Part shown: positions 1 through 5,662 of the stretch, one piece after another
Position numbering within the stretch: position 1 is the stretch's first letter
How the letters are laid out: every line of letters begins with the position of its first letter
Assembly (NCBI GenBank): GCA_005884745.1
Contig: VAZU01000180.1
Location: forward strand, 1-8,002
Reading direction: 5' to 3'
DNA from: Alphaproteobacteria bacterium
GTDB taxonomy: Bacteria > Pseudomonadota > Alphaproteobacteria > Rhizobiales > Xanthobacteraceae
DNA: 8,002 bases
The notes under the pieces: model-generated
Database searches by the model: none
What the model was told of the DNA's origin: nothing
The model's input: only the letters and a program-made list of their open reading frames with translations
Made by a program: the position numbers and the translations under genes

Positions 1-1
1 C

Positions 2-400
2 TATCCGGATATCGAGCCGCTGCTGCTCAACGTGACCCTGCAGGAAGCGTACGATAGCGCGCTCGCGGTGATCACCAGGCGCAAATGGCGCATCGTCGAC
101 GCCCGCCCGCCGCAGCCCGGACGTCGGGACGGCCTGATCGAGGCGGTGGCGCGCACGCCGATCATGGGTTTTCGTGACGACGTCGTCGTCCGCGTCCGCC
201 CAGCCCAGGAGGGGGCGCGCGTCGACGTCCGCTCGGCTTCGCGCTATGGCCGCAGCGATCTCGGCGCCAACGCCTCCCGGGTTCGCGCGCTCATCGAAGA
301 CATCGATGACGCTGCCGGAAGCGAGGAGGAGAAGCGGAAAAAGGCCGTTCCGGCCAAAGCACCGGCGCCGAAGAAACCTCAGGGCCCGACCAGGCGATAG
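2..400 (+). CDS. DUF1499 domain protein, C-terminal part (5' end outside window)
   Basis: The reading frame is already open at the first bases of the window (YPDIEPLLLN precedes the GTG at position 32), so the gene starts upstream and only its last ~132 codons are seen. The sequence pattern YPDIEPLLL, AYDSALAVITRRKWRIVDARPP, IEAVARTPIMGFRDDVVVRV and DVRSASRYGRSDLGANASRVR is that of the DUF1499 family, whose members are small, often membrane-associated proteins of unknown function. The family-specific part ends near IEDIDDA; after it comes a lysine/proline/alanine-rich tail (KKAVPAKAPAPKK) that is probably disordered. The gene ends with TAG and overlaps the 3' end of the convergent MBL hydrolase gene by 22 bp. 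The family assignment is fairly safe; the biochemical role is unknown. Confidence 0.85.
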   Translation, partial: YPDIEPLLLNVTLQEAYDSALAVITRRKWRIVDARPPQPGRRDGLIEAVARTPIMGFRDDVVVRVRPAQEGARVDVRSASRYGRSDLGANASRVRALIEDIDDAAGSEEEKRKKAVPAKAPAPKKPQGPTRR

Positions 401-1296
401 ACGCCTCGGATCGAGGGCTCGCCCTCGGTCGCGACGAGCCTGCGCGTAACCAGATCCTCGAGATGCGCCAGCACCGAGAGCCCGGCCGCGCCGACGAGGC
501 GCGGATCAAGTCCGATATAGATCGCGCGCACGATGGTCGGGATGTCGGCCGCGCCTTTGGCGAGCCGGTGCAGAATCGAAGCTTCGCGGGCCTGCCGGTG
601 TCGGATGTAAAACTGAACGAAACGCCGGGCATCGCGGACGGCGCCGCCATGCCCGGGAAAGTATGTGGTCTCCGGGCGCTCGGACAGCCTGTTCAACGAC
701 GCCATGTAGTCGCCCATCGCGCCGTCCGGAGGCGCTACCACCGGCGTCGACCATGCCATCACGTGATCGCCGGAGAACAAGATGCCGGCTTCCCTGTAGG
801 CATATGCCATGTGGTTGGCGGTGTGGCCCGGGGTCGCGACGGCCTCTAACGTCCATCCGGCGCCGGTGACGCTTTCTCCGTCGGGAATGGCGAGGTCGGG
901 CCGGAACGCGAGATCGGCGCTGGCCTCGAGCCGGTGATTTTCGCCGAGATGCAACGGGCGCGCGGCGCGATGCGGCCCTTCGGCCACGAGGATGGCGCCG
1001 GTCGCCGCCTTGATTCGGGCCGCGGCCGGGGAATGGTCGCGATGCGTGTGGGTGACGACCACATGCGTGACCGTCTCGCCGCGCACGGCGTCGAGCAGCC
1101 GCGATATGTGCTGCTCGTCTTCGGGCCCCGGATCGAGGATCGCGACGCGGCCGCGCCCGACGATGTAGCTCACGGTGCCTTTAAAGGTGAACGGGCTCGG
1201 GTTGTCGGCCAGCAGCCGACGCAGGCCCGGCATGATCTCCTCGATCCGGCCCGCCGGTAGATCAAAGCTTCTGTCGAAGGGAATATCCTCGCCCAT
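379..1296 (-). CDS. MBL-fold metallo-hydrolase (beta-lactamase-like, LACTB2-type architecture)
   Basis: A 305-residue protein with the full metallo-beta-lactamase metal-binding set: H83-T-H85-R-D87-H88 (THTHRDH), H158 in the PGHTANH motif, D177 in SGDHVM, and H216 in FPGHGG. These predict a dinuclear zinc (or similar metal) hydrolase in the cytoplasm; no signal peptide is present. The C-terminal part, about residues 225-300 (from RFVQFYIRHRQAREASIL to GVYRLVG), matches the winged-helix-like tail of LACTB2-type MBL proteins. The substrate cannot be read from the sequence: relatives are annotated as MBL-fold hydrolases, and LACTB2 itself is a ribonuclease. The ATG at 1296 is chosen because the N-terminus MGEDIPFDRSFDL fits the family; a GGAG lies 10 nt upstream, a loose ribosome binding site. 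It appears to be monocistronic. Confidence 0.9.
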   Translation of the reverse strand: MGEDIPFDRSFDLPAGRIEEIMPGLRRLLADNPSPFTFKGTVSYIVGRGRVAILDPGPEDEQHISRLLDAVRGETVTHVVVTHTHRDHSPAAARIKAATGAILVAEGPHRAARPLHLGENHRLEASADLAFRPDLAIPDGESVTGAGWTLEAVATPGHTANHMAYAYREAGILFSGDHVMAWSTPVVAPPDGAMGDYMASLNRLSERPETTYFPGHGGAVRDARRFVQFYIRHRQAREASILHRLAKGAADIPTIVRAIYIGLDPRLVGAAGLSVLAHLEDLVTRRLVATEGEPSIRGVYRLVGP

Positions 1297-1362
1297 CCGC
1301 GCAAAGCTCCGCAGGCGATCGGTTCGAGCGCGATCTTTGCCTGCTCATTCCGAAATATTTTC

Positions 1363-1378
1363 CGGCGGCGCGCCGCCG
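1363..1378. repeat. 16-bp perfect palindrome CGGCGGCG/CGCCGCCG
   Basis: The sequence from 1363 to 1378 equals its own reverse complement, with no loop. It lies about 67 bp upstream of the MBL hydrolase start, next to an AT-rich patch containing AAATATTT (1353-1360). It could be an operator or part of a hairpin, but GC-rich genomes produce such palindromes by chance. There is no T-tract in the right position for an intrinsic terminator on either strand. Confidence 0.35.
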
Positions 1379-1570
1379 CGCGGCTCTCGCGCCCGCCGTC
1401 ACGACCACCCTTGCTTCGCAGCCGAGCGCTGCGATTCCCGGATCGAAGAGGCTGGAAGGCCGCGCACCGCGCCGCCTTCACCGCGCGTCACGGGTGCAAT
1501 GCGTCTTGCAAACGGCCGGCAGCTGCCAAACAAACAAGCCCGGCATCCGCGCCGGATTTGTTGCTCGCCG

Positions 1571-1771
1571 TCACTTTCTGCGCTTGCGGCGGGCGCGGGT
1601 CCTGGAATTGAAGGACACGCCTTCCGCATAGGCCTTTTGCCGTACGGCTCCCTCGGTCCGGCCGAGCTTTCGCCCGATCTCGCGGGCGGGCGTCCGTGCG
1701 CGCGCCTGCGACTTCAGCTCGCGAACGTCTTTGCTGGTCCATCCTCGCCGCTTTGCTCGCTTCTTGGCCAC
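1571..1771 (-). CDS. small basic SANT/Myb-like helix-turn-helix protein
   Basis: A 66-residue protein with a lysine/arginine-rich N-terminus (VAKKRAKRRG) and C-terminus (SRTRARRKRRK) around a compact helical core: W11-T-S-K-D-V-R-E-L-K, then TPAREIGRKLGRTEGAVRQKA, then EGVSF. The pattern of a leading Trp, a first helix, then a turn and a recognition helix (IGRKLGRTEGAVRQKA) is that of SANT/Myb-like or Trp-repressor-style HTH domains, so DNA binding is likely. The frame is open up to an ATG at 1831, but the GTG at 1771 is preferred because a GGAG lies 6 nt upstream of it and the family-like sequence begins there. Similar small proteins are annotated as hypothetical in Bradyrhizobium-like genomes (recalled, not searched). 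It stands alone with non-coding sequence on both sides. Target and role are unknown; a small regulator or nucleoid-associated factor would fit. Confidence 0.72.
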   Translation of the reverse strand: MAKKRAKRRGWTSKDVRELKSQARARTPAREIGRKLGRTEGAVRQKAYAEGVSFNSRTRARRKRRK

Positions 1772-2257
1772 TGGAATCTCCGATCTGAGTTGAAACGCGA
1801 ATTTGATCTTATCACCGTTTACGGCTGTCAAACAAGACGAGCATCATGTCCCGGGAATTTGCCTTACGCAAGTGCAAGCTTTGATGAGTTCCCGAGCGAG
1901 GCGATAGAACGAGCCTTTGTTGCTCCGCATTGCCGGAGGCGAGAGGATCGAGGAGGGATGCGTGCACGCAGCCGCCGCGCGGCCCGCCGACAGGTTCGAC
2001 AAACCGACAACAGCAGCAAATGCCTGTTCGCCTCGGGGTGCCGAGCTCATCTATCGGGCCGATCCGCTCCGGAACACAGATTTGAAGTCGTGAGGGCCGA
2101 TTCCGGCATCGCGTTTGCATGCCGTGGACACACGCCATGCGTTCGCGGCCAAAGCCGACTTGGCGCCGGATTGCAGGCAGACTGGCAGGCGATCGGCTTG
2201 TGCCGGGAAGATGCAGCGGTCAGCCGGCAGTCGGGCAGTCGTTGCCGTCTTCGGCTC
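1772..2257. other. intergenic stretch of ~490 bp with no supported gene
   Basis: Several frames are open here, as expected at this GC content, but none of their products looks like a protein: they are rich in Arg, Ser, Cys and Pro without domain motifs. A perfect 12-bp palindrome TGCGTGCACGCA lies at 1959-1970, directly after AGGAGGG, so a plus-strand ATG at 1959 has a Shine-Dalgarno-like sequence; the translation behind it (MRARSRRAARRQVRQ) is not convincing. The lower-GC section 1790-1890 lies upstream of the small HTH gene and probably contains its promoter, although no clear -35/-10 pair was identified. I see no RNA gene or mobile element here. Confidence 0.5.
1778..1781 (-). promoter_or_regulatory. 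Shine-Dalgarno GGAG deciding the GTG start of the small HTH protein
   Basis: On the minus strand GGAG is followed by six bases (ATTCCA) and then GTG GCC AAG AAG. This spacing supports translation starting at GTG 1771 rather than at the ATG 20 codons upstream at 1831. Confidence 0.5.
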
Positions 2258-2974
2258 TTACCCGATCAACAGCCGCAACGCCGATCCCACTGTGAGAAGA
2301 CCGCCCCACGTCAGAAACACGATCCTGACCCAGGAGACGGACCCCCCGGAGGAATCGTGCTCGTCGGCGCGGCCAACCAGGTTGGCCGAGGGTTGGGCAC
2401 TGGCCTCGGCGCGGGGGACGGCAGGCGTTTGTTGGTTGGCGGCCCGCGCGGGTTCGGCAGGCTCCAGTTCGTCAAAGGTGTCGCGCGCGGCCGCTCGCGC
2501 CGGGTCGATGGCCGCGGCGCTCGGTTCCCGCTCCATGCGGTCGACCACGGGGTAGGCGGTTTGGCCGGAAAGTTCCGACACGTTCATTCTGGGTTTGTGG
2601 AATTCCTCGACCGGATTGGCGGCGAGCAGCCGCGGACTCACGAACTCGCTGAAGCGCCGCGCCGCGGGCGAAGTTTCTTCCACATGCGGCACGATGGGCG
2701 GCCTGACGGAGCTCTCTGTCGTGCGCCGAGCCGGCCTTGCCGATTGCGCGTGTCTCACGCCTTGGCGATGGCGCGCCACGCGGCGCGAGCGAATAGCCGT
2801 TGCGGCGCGTTGCGCGCTCGTTGCCTTCGGCGCTTCACGGCTGTTTTGCGCGGCCGCCGGCTTGCAGGTCCGCGGAAAACGTTGATCGCAGGCCTGAGCC
2901 GCGTGAGCGGCCGACGAGACCAGCATGCCTCCGAGTACAATCGTGCACACAGCACCGAAGCGAACGCCGAGCAT
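2258..2974 (-). CDS. exported protein of unknown function with C-terminal membrane segment
   Basis: A 238-residue protein that I do not recognise. It begins with a signal peptide (hydrophobic core CTIVLGGMLVSS, likely cleavage after A25 in SAAHA|AQ). The mature N-terminus carries two cysteines, C29 and C37 (CDQRFPRTC), which could form a disulfide. Residues about 40-85 are strongly basic and Ala/Arg-rich (RSRRVARHRQGVRHAQSARPARR); residues 90-205 are acidic/Pro/Ala-rich and low in predicted structure, apart from a more conserved-looking part RFSEFVSPRLLAANPVEEFHKP at about 107-128. A hydrophobic segment WVRIVFLTWGGLLTVGSALRLLIG (about 215-238) should anchor the C-terminus in the inner membrane. 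The ATG at 2974 has an excellent Shine-Dalgarno sequence AGGAGG (2980-2985) five bases upstream. The layout suggests a periplasmic linker protein tethered at its C-terminus. The gene looks real; its function is unknown. Confidence 0.7.
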   Translation of the reverse strand: MLGVRFGAVCTIVLGGMLVSSAAHAAQACDQRFPRTCKPAAAQNSREAPKATSAQRAATAIRSRRVARHRQGVRHAQSARPARRTTESSVRPPIVPHVEETSPAARRFSEFVSPRLLAANPVEEFHKPRMNVSELSGQTAYPVVDRMEREPSAAAIDPARAAARDTFDELEPAEPARAANQQTPAVPRAEASAQPSANLVGRADEHDSSGGSVSWVRIVFLTWGGLLTVGSALRLLIG

Positions 2975-3200
2975 TGCGTCCTCCTGCCATGCAATCTGCA
3001 GGAATATCCGCCGAGCACCATGGCTGCAAATTGACCCTATGGCGGCATTTTTGGCGCAATCATGGCAGGAATCGGAAACGGGACCGACTGCGTTCGGAAG
3101 TTCACAACTTCGAGCCCAAATCGATCATCGACCAAACCCGCCCATGCCGATCGGCACACCGGCGACCACCGAGGCTCGAGCGCGGACCGTCGGCAACCGA

Positions 3201-3302
3201 TCATTCGGCCGCGACGTCTTGGACCGCGACGGGGCCGCGGCGGCGCCTGCCGAGTCGCCGATTGAGTCGATCCAGATAGAGATAGATCACCGGCGTGGTG
3301 AG
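3201..3302 (-). pseudogene. relic of the extreme C-terminus of an RND (HAE1/MdtB-MdtC-like) efflux permease
   Basis: On the minus strand this stretch reads LTTPVIYLYLDRLNRRLGRR, then RRGPVAVQDVAAE and a TGA stop at 3201-3203. The block TTPVIYLYLDRL is the hallmark end of the last transmembrane helix of hydrophobe/amphiphile efflux RND pumps (E. coli MdtB and MdtC end with TTPVIYL..DRL followed by a basic cytoplasmic tail). Only about 30 of some 1000-1050 codons remain. Similarity begins about 10 bases behind the stop codon of the glucosidase gene and is in a different frame from it, so the rest of the pump gene appears to have been lost by deletion or rearrangement. The frame stays open upstream, but only as an antisense-independent shadow inside the glucosidase gene, with no RND character. 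It is not expected to be expressed as a functional protein. The identification rests on one short but distinctive motif. Confidence 0.6.
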
Positions 3303-3310
3303 AGGCGGGT

Positions 3311-5428
3311 TCAGACCAGCCCTATTTGGACGTTGCCGGATTTGCGGCCGACGCGGAGCGAGACTTTGCCGTCGGGTTCGCGATGGACCGTGAGATCGAC
3401 GCTGGAATCCCCGAGCCTGAGATTGGACACGGCGACCTCCTCCAGGAACGGCGGCAGGCAAGGGCTGCGCAGGCGGATCTCGTTGCGAGCAACGTCGAAC
3501 TCGAGGCCCAGCGATGCCTGCAGCATCAGGAACGGCGCCCCGCACGCCCACGCTTGCGGCGAGCAAGCGACCGGATAGAGCGTGGGTCCGCGCCCGCGCC
3601 GCCGCTGGAAGCCGCAAAACAGTTCCGGCAAGCGCCGCAGATCCATATAGGCGGCCGCCTCGAACATCGCGGTGAACACCTGCGCGACGGCGCTCTTGAG
3701 CTCATAGCGGCCGAATCCGAGCGCGATGAGCGCATTGTCGTGCGGCCAGATCGATCCGTTGTGATAGGACATCGGGTTGAAGCGACGTTCCTTGCTCGAC
3801 ACCGTGCGAATGCCCCAGCCCGAGAAGAATTGCGGTCGCAGCAGCCCTTCCGCCACCTGGATGGCGCGCTCGGGCCGAACGATGCCGGTGAACAGCAGCT
3901 GTCCGGCATTCGAGCTGCGCACGTCGCACGGCTTCTTCGCGCCATCGAGCGCCAGCGCATAGGTCTCGAGCTTCGGGCGCCAGAACGCCGCCTCGAATGT
4001 TTCCCGAAGCCGCACCGCCTGCGCTTCGAGCGCGGCGGCCTTGTCGAGATTGCCCAATCGCCTCGCGCATTCGGCGGCGAGGTGTTTGGCCGCGTAGACG
4101 TAGCCTTGGACCTCGGCGAGCGCAATCGGTCCTTCCGCCAGCCGGCCGTTGGCGTGGAAGACGGCGTCATACGAATCTTTCCAGCCCTGGTTGGCGAGGC
4201 CCTGCTCGGTCGCGCGGTAATACTCGACGAAGCCGTCGCGGTCGGGATCTCCCGGGCCGTCGATCCACGCCAGCGCGGCTTCGATCGACGGCCACAATTC
4301 GCGTAATGTCGCAAGATCTCCGGTGCGCTCCGCATACAGCCCGGCGAGCAGCACGAACAACGGGGTCGAATCGACGCTGCCGTAATACAGCCCGAACGGC
4401 ACTTCGCGCAGAGCCGCCATCTCGCCGCCGCGCATCTCGTGCAGAATCTTGCCCGGCTGCGCGTCGTTCTCGGGGTCGTCGAACTTGGCCTGATGCGCGG
4501 CGAGCCGGCGCAGCACTCCGCGCGCGATCGCGGGGTCGAGCCACAGCATCTCCAGCGCGGTGATCAGGCCGTCGCGGCCGAACGTGGTCGAATACCAGGG
4601 AATGCCGGCATACGGATAAGGTCCTTGCGGCGTATCGGTGATCAGCATGTAGAGGTCGGCCATCGCCCGGCACAGGACCTCGTTGAAAACGTCGTTCGAA
4701 GTTTGAACCGTCGCGCTGTGTCGGGTCGCCGCTTTGAGCGCGCGACGGCTCGCAACCATTGCCCGGAAGAACCGCGGGCTCCGGCTGACCTCCGCAGGAT
4801 TGCACTCGATTCTCACGAAGATCGCCAGCACACGGGTGCTGCGAAGCTCGTTGTCGAGGCCCTGGTACTCCAGCAACACCTCGCCCGCATCGACGGTGTA
4901 GGATCGGGATTTGCCGCGGCGCTGGCGCCGCGTGCCGCGTACCTCGAACAGATCGGCGAAATCGTTGCCGAAGCCGACGGCCAGCTGGATCGCGATCGGC
5001 CGGTCGCCGTGATTCTTCACCGCAAGCCGTTGATAAGCGGTCGCATGCCAGAGAAAGGTGGTGCGGACGATGTGAAGGGTGTCCCGTTCCAACACGATGC
5101 GATCGTTTTCGTAGATATCCGGATTGGTCAGATCGACGCTGAACACGGAATTGTCGTCGCGAATGCTCGAGCCCAGCAGCAGCGGCGCCATTCCTTGGAC
5201 GCGCAACTCGAGATTCGACAGGAAGCGGGTGTCGCAGTGGAACAGCCCATCGGTGCCGCCCGCCGTGGCGCCGATGTCGCCGTGGCTGTCGAGCACGATG
5301 AAGCTGTCGCCATGCTTCAAGATCCGCCGCGGCCGCGACGTGAGCGCGGTGGCGGGAATGTAGAACGGATCCTCGGCGACGGCTTCGACCAGCGATAGGC
5401 TTGCCTTGGCAGCGCTTTCGGTCGGCAT
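3311..5428 (-). CDS. amylo-alpha-1,6-glucosidase / glycogen-debranching-like glycoside hydrolase
   Basis: A 705-residue cytoplasmic protein (no signal peptide). The N-terminal ~220 residues (from RRILKHGDSFIVLDSHGDI and GLFHCDTRFLSNLELRV on) match the GDE N-terminal beta-sandwich domain of bacterial amylo-alpha-1,6-glucosidase-like proteins. Residues about 240-640 form the (alpha/alpha)6-barrel hydrolase domain, with the motifs PWYSTTFGRDGLIT (277-290), YYGSVDSTPLF (348-358), NQGWKDSYDA (413-422), SYHNGSIWPHDNALIALG (554-571) and CSPQAWACGAPFLMLQ. The Asp in GWKDS is a candidate catalytic acid by analogy with GH63/MGH-like enzymes (inference). A short beta-rich C-terminal part ends in GNVQIGLV. 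Known role of the family: hydrolysis of alpha-1,6 or related linkages in glycogen or other alpha-glucans; the true substrate is not proven for this subfamily. The start is placed at ATG 5428; an in-frame GTG at 5446 is the alternative (711 residues), but it lacks a ribosome binding site, whereas GAGGGAG lies just before the ATG. Confidence 0.88.
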   Translation of the reverse strand: MPTESAAKASLSLVEAVAEDPFYIPATALTSRPRRILKHGDSFIVLDSHGDIGATAGGTDGLFHCDTRFLSNLELRVQGMAPLLLGSSIRDDNSVFSVDLTNPDIYENDRIVLERDTLHIVRTTFLWHATAYQRLAVKNHGDRPIAIQLAVGFGNDFADLFEVRGTRRQRRGKSRSYTVDAGEVLLEYQGLDNELRSTRVLAIFVRIECNPAEVSRSPRFFRAMVASRRALKAATRHSATVQTSNDVFNEVLCRAMADLYMLITDTPQGPYPYAGIPWYSTTFGRDGLITALEMLWLDPAIARGVLRRLAAHQAKFDDPENDAQPGKILHEMRGGEMAALREVPFGLYYGSVDSTPLFVLLAGLYAERTGDLATLRELWPSIEAALAWIDGPGDPDRDGFVEYYRATEQGLANQGWKDSYDAVFHANGRLAEGPIALAEVQGYVYAAKHLAAECARRLGNLDKAAALEAQAVRLRETFEAAFWRPKLETYALALDGAKKPCDVRSSNAGQLLFTGIVRPERAIQVAEGLLRPQFFSGWGIRTVSSKERRFNPMSYHNGSIWPHDNALIALGFGRYELKSAVAQVFTAMFEAAAYMDLRRLPELFCGFQRRRGRGPTLYPVACSPQAWACGAPFLMLQASLGLEFDVARNEIRLRSPCLPPFLEEVAVSNLRLGDSSVDLTVHREPDGKVSLRVGRKSGNVQIGLV

Positions 5429-5430
5429 CT

Positions 5431-5437
5431 CTCCCTC
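5431..5437 (-). promoter_or_regulatory. Shine-Dalgarno-like GAGGGAG before the glucosidase ATG
   Basis: On the minus strand GAGGGAG ends two bases before ATG 5428; its GAGG core sits five bases from the start codon. This favours the ATG over the GTG at 5446, which has no purine-rich sequence at a usable distance. Confidence 0.4.
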
Positions 5438-5485
5438 AAGCTTCACGATGATTGGGCTGGAGCACTACAAGCCGCGGCTGCCGCT

Positions 5486-5505
5486 ATGCTTCGGGATGCT
5501 TCGGG
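5486..5505. repeat. tandem 10-bp direct repeat ATGCTTCGGG x2
   Basis: ATGCTTCGGG occurs twice without a spacer, followed by AGATCCCG, so that CGGGA and TCCCG form a small inverted repeat at the right edge. It lies about 60-80 bp upstream of the glucosidase start, in the 234-bp gap between the ABC exporter and the glucosidase. It may be a regulatory site or a chance duplication; no other copy was noticed in the window. Confidence 0.35.
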
Positions 5506-5662
5506 AGATCCCGCAACCAAAACGCTCGACCGGACAACGCCGCCGCCGACCCCGGATGTGGCAGAAGATCGCTCCGAACCACCGCCGCTCGCCCGCACAG
5601 GCGAACCGGGTTCTCGCGCGCGGCGTCGTCACCGACTCACGGGTAGCCCCGGTACCGCGGTA

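Noticed and set aside
1959..2114. Plus-strand ATG at 1959 with AGGAGGG directly before it
   Set aside because: The Shine-Dalgarno core is almost in contact with the ATG and the translation is a basic low-complexity string that merges into the shadow frame; no recognisable protein.
1175..3034. Very long open frame on the plus strand (619 codons) across the MBL 5' end, the small HTH gene and the 238-residue gene
   Set aside because: Its product is Arg/Ser/Pro/Cys-rich with no domain motifs, and it lies antisense to genes with clear protein features. Long shadow frames are expected at this GC content.
3303..3617. Upstream extension of the RND-like frame through the glucosidase 3' end (138-residue product)
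   Set aside because: Only the last ~33 residues resemble an RND permease; the rest is an out-of-frame reading of the glucosidase gene with Arg/Pro-rich content.
3326..4306. Long plus-strand open frames opposite the glucosidase (326 and 319 codons)
   Set aside because: They mirror the codon structure of the minus-strand gene and show no family motifs.
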